Of a stretch of 64,000 bases of DNA, positions 33,727-42,041 are shown piece after piece. Source of the DNA: Ruegeria sp. YS9 (lineage in GTDB: Bacteria; Pseudomonadota; Alphaproteobacteria; Rhodobacterales; Rhodobacteraceae). Location of the stretch: positions 2,637,001 through 2,701,000 of the forward strand of contig NZ_CP102409.1 of NCBI RefSeq assembly GCF_024628725.1. The letters are read 5' to 3'. Position 1 is the stretch's first letter, and every line of letters starts with the position of its first letter. The notes under the pieces were generated by a model, which worked only from the letters and a program-made list of their open reading frames with translations, had not been told where the DNA came from and ran no database searches. The position numbers were made by a program, and so were the translations under genes.

Positions 33727-34953
33727 ATGACACAGGCTTCTGACATTCTGATCGTGGGCGGCGGGTTGAACGGCCCTGCTTTGGCGCTGGCACTGGCACA
33801 AACCGGTCATTCGGTCACTGTGATCGATGCGCTGGTCGAAAAGGCGCGCAAGAACGCGGCATTCGACGGGCGTGCCTATGCGCTGGCTCTGGCCTCACAG
33901 CGGTTGTTGGATGCCATCGGTATTTGGGACCGCGTCGCGCAGCACGCCCAACCGATGCTGGAAATCAAGGTCACAGATGGTCATGCCGGAACAGGACCAT
34001 CGCCTTTTTTCATGCATTTCGACCATGCCGAGATCGAAGAAGGCCCGATGGGGTACATGGTCGAGGATCGCCACCTGCGCCGTGCTTTTCTGGACGCGAT
34101 GGCCGAAGAGCCGCGCATCACCCAGGTAAGCGGCAAATCCGTCGTTTCGCAACAGGCCGACACTGCCAACGTGACCGTGACGTTGGATGACGGCACAACC
34201 CTGGGCGGCATCCTGCTGGTTGGCTGTGACGGTCGCCGCAGCGGAACCGCGTCTCGGGCCGGCATCAAACGCACCGGTTGGGATTATGGCCAGACGGCAT
34301 TGGTCTGCGCCATCGAACATGAGCTGCCGCATAATGGCATTGCGCATCAGTTTTTCATGCCACCCGGTCCGCTGGCGATTCTGCCGTTGACCGGCAATCG
34401 CAGTTCCATCGTCTGGAGCGAACGCACCGAAACCGCAAAGCACATCAACGCCCTGCCCGAAGGTGATTACGTGCAAGTGCTACGCCCGCGATTTGGCGAT
34501 TTTCTTGGCGAAATCAGTCTGGCGGGTGATCGTTTCACTTATCCGCTGAACCTGACCATCGCCAATGCCTTCATCAGTGATCGCATGGCGCTGGTTGGGG
34601 ATGCCGCACACGGAATGCACCCCATTGCCGGTCAGGGCCTGAATGCTGGCCTGCGCGATGTCGGCGCTCTGGCTGAGGTTCTGACTTTGGCGGGACGGCG
34701 CGGCGAGGATATCGGCTCGCTCATGGTGCTGGAGCGCTATCAGGAATGGCGCCGTTTCGACACGGCCTCGCTGGCAATGGCGACGGATGTCTTCAACAAG
34801 ATGTTTTCAAACGACAATCCGTTTCTGCGCCTTGGTCGTGACATTGGCATGGGGGTTGTCGGCGCTTTGCCCGGGCTGCGTCGCGGTTTCGTTCGCGAGG
34901 CTGCCGGGCTGACCGGCGATCTGCCCAAGCTGTTGCAAGGGCGCCCGATTTAA
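33727..34953 (+). CDS. UbiH/UbiF/COQ6-family FAD monooxygenase
   Basis: A 408-residue class A flavin hydroxylase of ubiquinone biosynthesis. The FAD loop [19 protein letters not shown] starts within five residues of the ATG. The DG motif is [13 protein letters not shown] and the GD motif [20 protein letters not shown], both standard for the UbiH group. Which ring position it hydroxylates is not decided by these motifs. I set the start at 33727; upstream in-frame ATGs (33691) would add a non-conserved extension. Its 3' end overlaps the convergent trm112 by 4 nt. Confidence 0.87.
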   Translation: MTQASDILIVGGGLNGPALALALAQTGHSVTVIDALVEKARKNAAFDGRAYALALASQRLLDAIGIWDRVAQHAQPMLEIKVTDGHAGTGPSPFFMHFDHAEIEEGPMGYMVEDRHLRRAFLDAMAEEPRITQVSGKSVVSQQADTANVTVTLDDGTTLGGILLVGCDGRRSGTASRAGIKRTGWDYGQTALVCAIEHELPHNGIAHQFFMPPGPLAILPLTGNRSSIVWSERTETAKHINALPEGDYVQVLRPRFGDFLGEISLAGDRFTYPLNLTIANAFISDRMALVGDAAHGMHPIAGQGLNAGLRDVGALAEVLTLAGRRGEDIGSLMVLERYQEWRRFDTASLAMATDVFNKMFSNDNPFLRLGRDIGMGVVGALPGLRRGFVREAAGLTGDLPKLLQGRPI

Positions 34954-35135
34954 TCCAGCTGCCGGGCCTCGTCGACCAGCATGACCGGAATCCCGTTGCG
35001 GATGGGAAAAGCCAAACCCGCCGCTTTTGAAACAAGTTCCCGCCTTTCGGCGTCATAGTGCAGGGTCGTATGTGTCTGCGGGCAGATCATCGCCTCGAGC
35101 ATGTGGCGATCAAAGGCGTGTTCAGGGTCGGTCAT
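34950..35135 (-). CDS. Trm112-family small protein
   Basis: A 61-residue zinc-ribbon-like protein (YcaR type). The motif is [37 protein letters not shown], as in bacterial Trm112/UPF0434 proteins. One cysteine remains of the zinc knuckle. Bacterial members can partner methyltransferases, but the partner here is unknown. Its start overlaps the LON-domain gene stop by 4 nt. It ends the xth-cnoX-LON-trm112 run. Confidence 0.85.
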   Translation of the reverse strand: MTDPEHAFDRHMLEAMICPQTHTTLHYDAERRELVSKAAGLAFPIRNGIPVMLVDEARQLD

Positions 35136-35773
35136 TGCAGTTTTTCCTCATTCGATCCGCCTCGCATGGCGAACTCAATTAGCGTCACCAACGTTTCGCG
35201 CCGGGTGCGCAGGCAAGGGGCTTCCAACAGGGCCTGTTTGTCCTCGGGGTCGAAATCCAGAAGCATCGACAGGGAATTCACCAAAAGCTCATCCTCGGCA
35301 TCTTTGAGCGAATCCCAGTCGGTGGACAATTGACGGGATGAAAAGAAACGCTCCAGCAATGTCAGGAACGCGTTGCGGTCAAACCCGTTGTCTTTCTCGG
35401 CCTTTCCCAGATCACGATCGAACCCGTCCCACGAGACCGCACACCTCCGGTAGGGCGTGAACGCGTCCAGCTCTGACAAGACCCTGAACCGGGATATACC
35501 GGTCAACGTGATCAGATACCGGCCATCTTCAGTTTCCGAAAACTGCGTCACCCGCCCTGCGCATCCAATACGGTGCAGTTTGTCCTCGTCTTTGACCGAA
35601 GGATTCGGCTGAACCACTGCGATCAACCGTTCCTTGGTTTTCAGCGCGTCGTCCAGCATCTGAAGATAGCGCGGCTCGAATATGTGAAGCGGCAAGCGCG
35701 AGCGGGGCAGCAGCAGTGCCCCGGGCAATGGAAAAACGGATACCGTATCCGGCAGGTCGGCGGGGTGCATCAT
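35132..35773 (-). CDS. LON substrate-binding-domain protein
   Basis: A 213-residue protein consisting of only the N-terminal LON (PUA-like) domain: [63 protein letters not shown]. It lacks the AAA+ and protease domains of Lon, which is normal for the widespread stand-alone family of unproven function. Two adjacent ATGs (35773 and 35770) could serve as start. It overlaps trm112 by 4 nt and lies 27 bp after cnoX. Confidence 0.85.
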   Translation of the reverse strand: MMHPADLPDTVSVFPLPGALLLPRSRLPLHIFEPRYLQMLDDALKTKERLIAVVQPNPSVKDEDKLHRIGCAGRVTQFSETEDGRYLITLTGISRFRVLSELDAFTPYRRCAVSWDGFDRDLGKAEKDNGFDRNAFLTLLERFFSSRQLSTDWDSLKDAEDELLVNSLSMLLDFDPEDKQALLEAPCLRTRRETLVTLIEFAMRGGSNEEKLQ

Positions 35774-35800
35774 GTACCCAATTCTAGCTCTGATGAGAGA

Positions 35801-36715
35801 TTAGGCAAATATCATCGAACTGAGTTTGCGACGTCCGTTCAGAACAATCGGGTCATTGGCCTTGAGCGCATCGAAGATGGTGAAAAGCTGTGTCTTGGCC
35901 GCGCCCTCATTCCATTCACGATCCCGGCGGAACAGCTCCAGCAATTGTGCCACGGCTTCTTCCACATTGCCGTTCGCGTGCAGCGCCTGGGCCAGATCAA
36001 AGCGGGCCTGATGGTTGTCCGGATCCGCCTCGACAGCCGCCATCAGCTCGGCGACGGGGCCGGCATCTGCCGCCTGCTTGGCAAGTTCCAGCTGCGCATG
36101 TGCGGCTTCCAGCTCGGCCGATGTGGATATCTCGGCCGGAGCGCCGTTCAGGATCGCCTCTGCCTGCTCCAGATCACCGGTGGCGATATGCGCCCGCACC
36201 AGCCCGCCATAAGCCGCGGCGTGGTTCGGATCTTCACCCAGAATCGCGGCAAAGGTCTGAGCCGCGTCCGCGGCAGCACCTTCGGCAAGCATTTCCTCGG
36301 CAGCCTGCACGGCATCATCCAACTGGCCGCCCGGGCTTTCACCGCCTGCGGCTTCGATCACACGGTCCACGAAGGCCTTGATCTCGGATCCCGGCAACGC
36401 GCCTTGAAACCCGTCCACCGGCTGACCCTTGAAAAAGGCATAGACGGTCGGGATCGACTGGATGCGCATTTGCGCGGCAATTGTCTGCGCCTCATCCACA
36501 TTGATCTTGACCATCTTCACCGCGCCTTTCGCGGCTGTCACAGCCTCTTCCAGCATCGGGCCAAGGGTTTTGCACGGGCCACACCAAGGCGCCCAGAAAT
36601 CGACGATCACAGGTGTTTCCTGCGAGGTTTCGACCACATCGGCCATGAAAGTGGCCTCGGTCCCGTCTTTGATCAGATCGGTTGCTGGGGCGTCTCCGCC
36701 GTTCAGAAGGTCCAT
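35801..36715 (-). CDS. Co-chaperone thioredoxin CnoX (YbbN-like)
   Basis: A 304-residue protein with an N-terminal thioredoxin domain (FWAPWCGPCKTLGPMLEE, IQSIPTVYAFFKGQPVDGF) and a C-terminal TPR region of alternating helices rich in Ala and Glu. CnoX/YbbN protects oxidation-prone proteins and hands them to chaperones. The full CGPC pair is kept here, whereas E. coli has SQHC, so this version may keep redox activity. ATG 36715 is preferred to the GTG at 36724. It lies 75 bp downstream of xth and 27 bp upstream of the LON gene. Confidence 0.87.
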   Translation of the reverse strand: MDLLNGGDAPATDLIKDGTEATFMADVVETSQETPVIVDFWAPWCGPCKTLGPMLEEAVTAAKGAVKMVKINVDEAQTIAAQMRIQSIPTVYAFFKGQPVDGFQGALPGSEIKAFVDRVIEAAGGESPGGQLDDAVQAAEEMLAEGAAADAAQTFAAILGEDPNHAAAYGGLVRAHIATGDLEQAEAILNGAPAEISTSAELEAAHAQLELAKQAADAGPVAELMAAVEADPDNHQARFDLAQALHANGNVEEAVAQLLELFRRDREWNEGAAKTQLFTIFDALKANDPIVLNGRRKLSSMIFA

Positions 36716-36790
36716 GGCAATCACTCTTTCGTTCGAATTTGCGCCCTATATGCAGTCGCTGGCCGCGGAAACCAAGGGCTGAGTTGCAGA

Positions 36791-37579
36791 TCAGACGTCG
36801 AAACTGGCAAAGACCGGAGCGTGATCGCTGGGTTTTTCCCATCCACGGGCGTCCCTCAGGATGCGGCTGGAATGGCCCGCGTTCGAGATATCGGCCGTGG
36901 CCCAGATATGGTCCAGCCGGCGCCCCTTGTCTGCCGCATCCCAATCCCGGGCGCGATAGGACCACCAGCTGTAAAGCTGCCCTTCCGGAATATCCTGACG
37001 GGTGATATCGACCCAGCCGCCTGCTTCCTGTGTCTCGGCCAGATGCTCGACCTCGACGGGCGTGTGCGAGACGACCTTAAGCAGTTGTTTGTGTGACCAT
37101 ACATCATCCTCACGCGGGGCGATGTTCAGATCACCGACAAGAATGGATTTAGCCGGCTTTTCCGCACGGAACCAATCGCGCATATCAGTGAGATAGTCGA
37201 GCTTCTGGCCGAATTTCTCATTGACGTCCCGGTCCGGCACGTCGCCGCCCGCCGGGACATAGAAGTTGTGGATCGTGACACCGTTTTCCAACCGCCCGGC
37301 AATGTGGCGGGCATGTCCGAGACCAGCGAAATCCTTGTCACCCACCTCTTCCATCGGCAGGCGCGACAGGATGGCGACGCCGTTGTAACCCTTCTGCCCC
37401 CGCGCGATCATGTGCCTGTAACCCAGTTCGGCAAACCCTTCGGTCGGGATCTTCTCAACCGGTGATTTGCACTCTTGCAGGCACAATACGTCAGGGGCTT
37501 CTTCTTGCAGCAATTTCAAAACGATAGGCTCGCGCAGGCGAACGGAATTGATGTTCCATGTGGCAAGGGTGAAAGGCAT
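36791..37579 (-). CDS. xth: Exodeoxyribonuclease III
   Basis: A 262-residue EEP-fold AP endonuclease/3'-5' exonuclease for base-excision repair. Catalytic motifs follow the family order: TLATWNINSVRLR, LCLQECKSP with the metal Glu, LVGDLNIAPREDDVW with the Asp/Asn pair, and the end motif SDHAPVFASFDV with the Asp-His. It is full length for XthA. The gene leads the minus-strand run with cnoX, LON and trm112; the 242-bp upstream gap faces the divergent DUF2189 gene. Confidence 0.93.
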   Translation of the reverse strand: MPFTLATWNINSVRLREPIVLKLLQEEAPDVLCLQECKSPVEKIPTEGFAELGYRHMIARGQKGYNGVAILSRLPMEEVGDKDFAGLGHARHIAGRLENGVTIHNFYVPAGGDVPDRDVNEKFGQKLDYLTDMRDWFRAEKPAKSILVGDLNIAPREDDVWSHKQLLKVVSHTPVEVEHLAETQEAGGWVDITRQDIPEGQLYSWWSYRARDWDAADKGRRLDHIWATADISNAGHSSRILRDARGWEKPSDHAPVFASFDV

Positions 37580-37769
37580 GTCGGGGATTCCTTTGTCGCG
37601 ATTGGCGCAGGTTAGCGTGGCACAAAGCCAGTTGCCACGAGAAAAGGCGGCTTCATCCCTGGACTATCCGTCGGCAGGTCAACAAGCTTCGCCGTCGAGC
37701 TTCCCCTTGCCCTGATACCTCGCCTGATGCAGACTTGTGTGCGAATGAGGAATGTCTGTTTCACCGCTG

Positions 37770-37789
37770 GGTCTGTTCGCGAACAGACC
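37770..37789. promoter_or_regulatory. 20-bp perfect palindrome upstream of DUF2189 gene
   Basis: GGTCTGTTCG followed at once by its exact reverse complement CGAACAGACC, with no loop bases. It sits 33-52 bp upstream of the DUF2189 ATG, in the 242-bp gap (37580-37821) that otherwise shows no gene. An operator for a dimeric repressor is the simplest reading; a leader hairpin is the alternative. Confidence 0.55.
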
Positions 37790-37821
37790 GGCCCGGCACG
37801 ATGCTTTGGGAGGAGTGTGTC

Positions 37822-38640
37822 ATGGCATCCGAATCCGCAGGTTCCACGCCGCCGGAAAACCTGACGCCACAGCAGCAGGCCATGCCCAATGTCAACAGGG
37901 TCACTGTAGATGATATCACAGCGTCACTGAAGGCAGGGTTTTCCGACTTTCTGGCCCGCCCTGTCATGAGCGGTTTCTTCGGCCTTTTCTTTGCGGTTTT
38001 CGGAATTCTGTTGGTTTGGGCCCTGATCTGGCTTGGCCAGATCTGGATGATTATCCCTGCCATTGTAGGCTTTCCACTGATCGCCCCTTTTGCCGCAGCC
38101 GGGCTTTATGAAATGTCGCGCCGTTTGCAGAAAGGCGAAAGCTTTGGCTGGTCTGAAATCCTCAGCGTTATGGCCAATCAACGCAAACGCGAAATGGGCT
38201 GGATGGCCTTTGTCACTCTTTTCATTTTTTGGGTATGGATTTACCAAGTTCGGCTTTGGCTGGCGATCATACTCCAGAACGCATCCTTTTCGGATTTCGA
38301 CGGGTTTTTGAACGCCGTATTCTTCACACCGCAGGGTTGGATATTCCTTGCCGTAGGCACCTGTGTCGGCGCATTCCTGTCGGCCGTACTGTTCTCGGTG
38401 ACCGTCGTCGCCATGCCCTTGCTGCTGGACCGGGAAACCAACTTCATTTCCGCCATGTTGACCTCTTTGCGCGTCGTATCCGAAAGCCCGGTGGTCATGC
38501 TGGGCTGGGCAGCGATCATTTCGGTCACCATGCTGTTGTCGCTGGTTCCGGCGTTTCTGGGCCTGGTTTTCACCCTTCCGATCCTTGGCCACACCACGTG
38601 GCACCTTTATCAGCGGGCCGTTGCTCCCGTGGAAGAGTGA
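37822..38640 (+). CDS. DUF2189-domain integral membrane protein
   Basis: A 272-residue inner-membrane protein with about six hydrophobic helices in paired sets (FGLFFAVFGILLVWALIWL, IIPAIVGFPLIAPFAAAGLY, a glycine-rich PQGWIFLAVGTCVGAFLSAV, and MLLSLVPAFLGLVFTLPILG). YEMSRRLQKGESFGWSEILS is the family's cytosolic loop. Function is unknown. The start is the ATG at 37822 with GGGAGGAG at 37808-37815; an earlier in-frame reading from 37735 lacks a ribosome site and crosses the palindrome. Confidence 0.8.
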   Translation: MASESAGSTPPENLTPQQQAMPNVNRVTVDDITASLKAGFSDFLARPVMSGFFGLFFAVFGILLVWALIWLGQIWMIIPAIVGFPLIAPFAAAGLYEMSRRLQKGESFGWSEILSVMANQRKREMGWMAFVTLFIFWVWIYQVRLWLAIILQNASFSDFDGFLNAVFFTPQGWIFLAVGTCVGAFLSAVLFSVTVVAMPLLLDRETNFISAMLTSLRVVSESPVVMLGWAAIISVTMLLSLVPAFLGLVFTLPILGHTTWHLYQRAVAPVEE

Positions 38641-38726
38641 CCCGCCGCAGAGCTCATTGTTCTATTATGGGCCAAAAATCGGTCAGTGCTGCTTTCTGTC
38701 TTGCGTAGCAGCCCCCCTTCAGCACC

Positions 38727-38755
38727 GAAAAAAAAGCCGGGCCATTCGGCCCGGC
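38727..38755 (-). terminator. Rho-independent terminator, minus strand
   Basis: Stem GCCGGGCC / GGCCCGGC (38736-38743 with 38748-38755), loop of 4. On the minus strand it is followed by a run of eight to nine U (A-run at 38727-38735). It lies 105 bp past the cenR stop. It could end the cenR transcript or the possible small RNA described at 38727-38800. Confidence 0.85.
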
Positions 38756-38800
38756 AGTCCAACAGGGAGGTACATGTCATGACCCGGACATGCACGGGTT
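38727..38800 (-). ncRNA. Candidate FNR-controlled small RNA (speculative)
   Basis: Between the convergent DUF2189 and cenR genes a perfect FNR box stands 41.5 bp from a possible start near 38800, and a strong terminator ends the unit at 38727, giving about 75 nt. On the minus strand it contains an inner hairpin CATGTC / GACATG (38773-38778 with 38787-38792), a closing CCAAC / GTTGG pair (38759-38763 with 38798-38802) and a C-rich ACCTCCCT complementary to a Shine-Dalgarno sequence. The -10 at the right spacing (TAGGTT, 38812-38807) is weak. A nine-codon plus-strand ORF at 38779 with GGAGG upstream is an alternative reading. Confidence 0.35.
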
Positions 38801-38834
38801 GGGAGTAACCTAATTATGAGTTCAGAGTATCACT

Positions 38835-38848
38835 TTGATCCACATCAA
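38835..38848. promoter_or_regulatory. Perfect FNR/FnrL-type box
   Basis: TTGAT-CCAC-ATCAA matches the FNR consensus TTGAT-N4-ATCAA at all ten fixed positions. It lies 12 bp past the cenR stop, between two convergent genes, so it precedes no annotated gene on either strand. Confidence 0.65.
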
Positions 38849-38859
38849 TCCACAACCAG

Positions 38860-39546
38860 TTAAGACACGAGCCTATATCCACCCGATTCTGTGACCAAAA
38901 GGCGCGCATTGGACGGATCGGGCTCGATTTTCTGACGCAAACGGTAGATGTGGGTTTCAAGCGTGTGCGTCGTGACACCAGCATTGTATCCCCAAACTTC
39001 ATGCAGCAGCACATCCCGCGCCACGACGCCATCGGTCGAACGGTACAGGAACTTGAGGATGTTGGTTTCCTTCTCGGTCAGGCGGATCTTGCGGTCTTCT
39101 TCCGTGATCAGCATCTTCATCGCTGGTTTGAACGTATAGGGGCCAAGAACAAATACCGCGTCCTCGGATTGTTCGTGCTGCCGCAGCTGAGCGCGGATAC
39201 GGGCCAGCAAAACCGGGAATTTGAATGGTTTGGAGACATAATCGTTCGCGCCGGCGTCCAGACCCAGAATCGTATCGGCATCGCTGTCATGACCGGTCAG
39301 CATCAGGATCGGGCTTTTGACACCCTGTTTGCGCATCAGGCGGCAAAGTTCCCGCCCGTCGGTATCGGGCAGACCCACATCAAGAATGACCAGATCATAG
39401 ATCGCTTCGCGTGCGCGCTCCATTGCGGACTGGCCGTCTGACGCTTCGAAAACGTCAAAGTCTTCGGTCATGACAAGTTGTTCGCTGAGCGCCTCGCGCA
39501 GATCCTCGTCATCGTCCACCAACAGGATTTTCTTGAGTTGAGCCAT
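38860..39546 (-). CDS. cenR: CenR-like OmpR-family response regulator
   Basis: A 228-residue response regulator. The receiver has the acidic pair in ILLVDDDEDL, phospho-acceptor Asp56 (LVILDVGLPDTDG) and Lys106 (YVSKPF). The winged helix ends with HEVWGYNAGVTTHTLETHIY and RLRQKIEPDPSNARLLVTES. I recognise this C-terminus from alphaproteobacterial CenR, an envelope regulator essential in Caulobacter. The start is ATG 39546 with GGAGGA upstream; the frame stays open far beyond it (to 40917) only as a shadow of ribA. No histidine kinase is adjacent. Confidence 0.82.
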   Translation of the reverse strand: MAQLKKILLVDDDEDLREALSEQLVMTEDFDVFEASDGQSAMERAREAIYDLVILDVGLPDTDGRELCRLMRKQGVKSPILMLTGHDSDADTILGLDAGANDYVSKPFKFPVLLARIRAQLRQHEQSEDAVFVLGPYTFKPAMKMLITEEDRKIRLTEKETNILKFLYRSTDGVVARDVLLHEVWGYNAGVTTHTLETHIYRLRQKIEPDPSNARLLVTESGGYRLVS

Positions 39547-39708
39547 TTCCCGATCCTCCAAACGCTTTTCCATCACTTGCGCGCGGAATATGCAATCAAC
39601 AAGATTTGCTGCAACGGTTTCACGCCTTCGTGTCAGAGTTGGCAGAATTGTTTCACATTTCCTTTCGAAACAGCTAGGAGAAAAGCTGAGCGTTATAGGG
39701 TAACATAG

Positions 39709-40800
39709 ATGAGTCTCATTCCCGATATCACCGAACTTCTGGCCAGGGCCCGGGCCGATCTGCGCATGGGCGTTCCAGTGGTGCTGACCGATGACAGCGG
39801 CTTTAGCGTTGTGGCGATCTCTGCGGAAACGCTCAGCCCACAGCGCCTGGCTGATCTGAAAAAGCTCGGGGAACCGGTGGTGGCCATTACCGGGCGGCGG
39901 GCCGAAACACTCAAAGCGCGTGCCTATGACGGTGATCTCGCACGGGTTTCGATTCCCGCCGATGCAGACATCACATGGGTGCAGGCGGTTGCCGATCCCT
40001 CGGACGATCTGAGCGCGCCGATGAAAGGGCCGCTGATGACCGAGCGCCACGGTAACGCCAATTTGCACCGCATCGCGATTGCGTTGGCCAAGTCCGCTCG
40101 CATTCTTCCCGCCGCGGTCGTCGTGCCGGTCGAAGACGGTCGGGCCTTTGCCGTATCGCACGGCCTGACCTGCATTGATCACACACGCGCCGCCCCGCAT
40201 CTGGCGGACCGCAGCGCCTTGCATGAGGTGGTCGCCGCCCGCCTTCCGATGGAAGTCTCCGAGGCCGGTCGCCTGCATGTATTTCGCCCCGAAGATGGCG
40301 GAGAAGAGCATTACGCGGTCGAAATAGGCCGCCCGGATCGGGACAAGCCGGTTCTGGCCCGGTTGCATTCCGCCTGTTTCACGGGCGATCTGATGGGCAG
40401 CCTGAAATGCGACTGCGGTCCGCAACTGCGCGGCGCGCTGGCACAAATGGGGGCCGAAGGGGCAGGAGTTCTTCTGTACCTGAACCAGGAAGGGCGCGGT
40501 ATCGGGCTGGCCAACAAGATGCGCGCCTATTTTCTCCAAGATCAGGGTTTTGACACGGTAGAAGCAAACCACAGGCTGGGTTTCGAGGATGATGAGCGCG
40601 ATTTCCGACTCGGGTCGGATATCCTGAAATCGCTGGGTTTCAACTCGGTGCGCCTGCTGACCAACAACCCCGCCAAGATCTCGATGATGGAACGCACGGG
40701 GATCGCCGTGACCGAGCGCGTTCCTTTGAAAGTGGGCGAAACCGCGCATAACCGGGGATACCTGGCCACGAAAGCCGCGAAATCCGGGCACTTGCTGTGA
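39709..40800 (+). CDS. ribA: GTP cyclohydrolase II with degenerate RibB-like N-terminus
   Basis: A 363-residue riboflavin-pathway enzyme. The C-terminal half is GTP cyclohydrolase II, with zinc ligands Cys-x10-Cys-x-Cys in HSACFTGDLMGSLKCDCG and LYLNQEGRGIGLANKM, LTNNPAKI for substrate. The N-terminal ~190 residues look like DHBP synthase in layout (ARADLRMGVPVVLTDDSG), but the acidic ERENE-type metal site is gone. So it probably makes only the pyrimidine branch intermediate. It overlaps the L,D-transpeptidase gene by 4 nt (GTGA). Confidence 0.88.
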   Translation: MSLIPDITELLARARADLRMGVPVVLTDDSGFSVVAISAETLSPQRLADLKKLGEPVVAITGRRAETLKARAYDGDLARVSIPADADITWVQAVADPSDDLSAPMKGPLMTERHGNANLHRIAIALAKSARILPAAVVVPVEDGRAFAVSHGLTCIDHTRAAPHLADRSALHEVVAARLPMEVSEAGRLHVFRPEDGGEEHYAVEIGRPDRDKPVLARLHSACFTGDLMGSLKCDCGPQLRGALAQMGAEGAGVLLYLNQEGRGIGLANKMRAYFLQDQGFDTVEANHRLGFEDDERDFRLGSDILKSLGFNSVRLLTNNPAKISMMERTGIAVTERVPLKVGETAHNRGYLATKAAKSGHLL

Positions 40801-41297
40801 CCCCAAGTGATTTGGTTCTGACCCCGAACGGCGTTCGGTTTCTGGGCAGAACGTTTCCGTGTTCCATTGGCAAAGGCGGATTGAGCAACACGAAACACGA
40901 GGGCGATGGTGCAACACCTACCGGATGCCATCGAATCGTCGGCATGCTCTATCGGCCCGACCGGCTGGTCGCCCCCAACTTCTGGGCGATCCCGATTGGG
41001 CCGCGGGACTTGTGGTCGGATGACGTCGAGGACAGCCGCTACAATCACATGGTGCCCGCCCCTTATGCGTTCAGTCATGAAAAACTGCGCCGGGCTGATC
41101 CGCTTTACGATCTGGTTCTGTTGACCGACTGGAACTGGCCGAATGCGGTTCCCGGCAGGGGATCGGCAATTTTTCTGCACCAGTGGCGCAGGCCCGGCTA
41201 CCCGACCGAAGGTTGCATCACCTTCCGTCGGGACCATTTGCACTGGATTGCAGGGCGAATCTCTCCTGGAACGCGCCTGATCATCCCAGAGGCTTGA
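40797..41297 (+). CDS. L,D-transpeptidase catalytic-domain (YkuD-like) protein
   Basis: A 166-residue protein with the YkuD active-site stretch AIFLHQWRRPGYPTEGCITF, in which the His and the catalytic Cys of T-E-G-C-I are kept. The start TPNGVRFLGRTFPCSIGKGG also resembles the family. No signal peptide is visible, which is odd for an enzyme acting on periplasmic peptidoglycan; export by another route or a cytosolic role is open. The start is GTG overlapping the ribA stop. The 3' end overlaps the convergent yggS by 17 nt. Confidence 0.8.
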   Translation: MTPSDLVLTPNGVRFLGRTFPCSIGKGGLSNTKHEGDGATPTGCHRIVGMLYRPDRLVAPNFWAIPIGPRDLWSDDVEDSRYNHMVPAPYAFSHEKLRRADPLYDLVLLTDWNWPNAVPGRGSAIFLHQWRRPGYPTEGCITFRRDHLHWIAGRISPGTRLIIPEA

Positions 41298-41940
41298 CCC
41301 GCTCGCCGAAAATGGCCGACCCGACGCGGACATGGGTCGCGCCCAAGGCGATGGCCTGCTCGAAATCACCGCTCATACCCATCGACAAGCCCTCAAGCCC
41401 GTTGCGTGCGGCGATCTTGGCCAAAAGTGCGAAATGAAGTGTGGGTTCTTCATCGACCGGCGGGATGCACATCAACCCGCGCACCGGAAGGTCCAAAGAC
41501 TGGCATTCCGCGATGAACCCGTCCGCGTCCGCGGGAAGAACGCCGGCCTTCTGCGCTTCTTCACCCGTATTGACCTGAATGAACAAGTCGGGGCAGTATC
41601 CCAACTCTTGCGCCAGCCGCGCCAGGGTTTTGGCCAGTTTGGGGCGATCGACCGAATGGATCGCATCACACAGTTCCATCGCCTGCCTGGCTTTGTTGGT
41701 CTGCAACGGGCCGATGAGATGTAGATCGACGGCATCGAACTGCTCTTTGAAAGCGGGCCATTTGCTGGCCGCCTCCTGTACGCGATTCTCACCAAAACAC
41801 CTGTGCCCCTGCTCAAGAACGGCCTGAACCCGTTCGTTGGGCTGCACCTTGGAAACGGCAATCAATTTGACCGAACCGGCCTGCCGTTGTGCTTTGGCTT
41901 CGGCTTTGGCGATACGCGCGGTGATCTCTTGCAACGACAT
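41281..41940 (-). CDS. PLP homeostasis protein (YggS/PROSC family)
   Basis: A 219-residue fold-type III PLP protein. The cofactor lysine is in KLIAVSKVQPNERVQAVLEQ. FGENRVQEAASKWP, LHLIGPLQTNKARQAM and GLSMGMSGDFEQAIALGATHVRVGSAIFGER are the family-specific blocks. It is a cytosolic PLP-binding regulator of vitamin B6 and amino-acid balance with no known catalysis. The start is the ATG before SLQEITARI; the frame is open to 41988. It lies about 100 bp downstream of the porin gene but behind its terminator. Confidence 0.92.
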   Translation of the reverse strand: MSLQEITARIAKAEAKAQRQAGSVKLIAVSKVQPNERVQAVLEQGHRCFGENRVQEAASKWPAFKEQFDAVDLHLIGPLQTNKARQAMELCDAIHSVDRPKLAKTLARLAQELGYCPDLFIQVNTGEEAQKAGVLPADADGFIAECQSLDLPVRGLMCIPPVDEEPTLHFALLAKIAARNGLEGLSMGMSGDFEQAIALGATHVRVGSAIFGERVKPLG

Positions 41941-41989
41941 GGGGCCCTCAATCTGTCTTTGGCGCAGAAAAACACCAAGTCGGCGCAAA

Positions 41990-42019
41990 AGAAAAGGGCG
42001 AGTCCGAAGACCCGCCCTT
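41990..42019 (-). terminator. Terminator downstream of the porin gene
   Basis: Stem AAGGGCG-GTC / GAC-CGCCCTT (41994-42019, one bulged base per arm, CGAA loop). On the minus strand it is followed by TTTTCTTTT. It lies just past the porin stop at 42042. Confidence 0.8.
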
Positions 42020-42041
42020 AAACCTTACGGTTCAGATCAGC

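Noticed and set aside
37770..37789. Palindrome considered as a LexA box
   Set aside because: Alphaproteobacterial LexA sites are direct GTTC-N7-GTTC repeats. This is a gapless inverted repeat.
39547..39708. FMN riboswitch upstream of ribA
   Set aside because: The 162-bp gap to cenR lacks the conserved RFN-element blocks; only a plain leader is seen.
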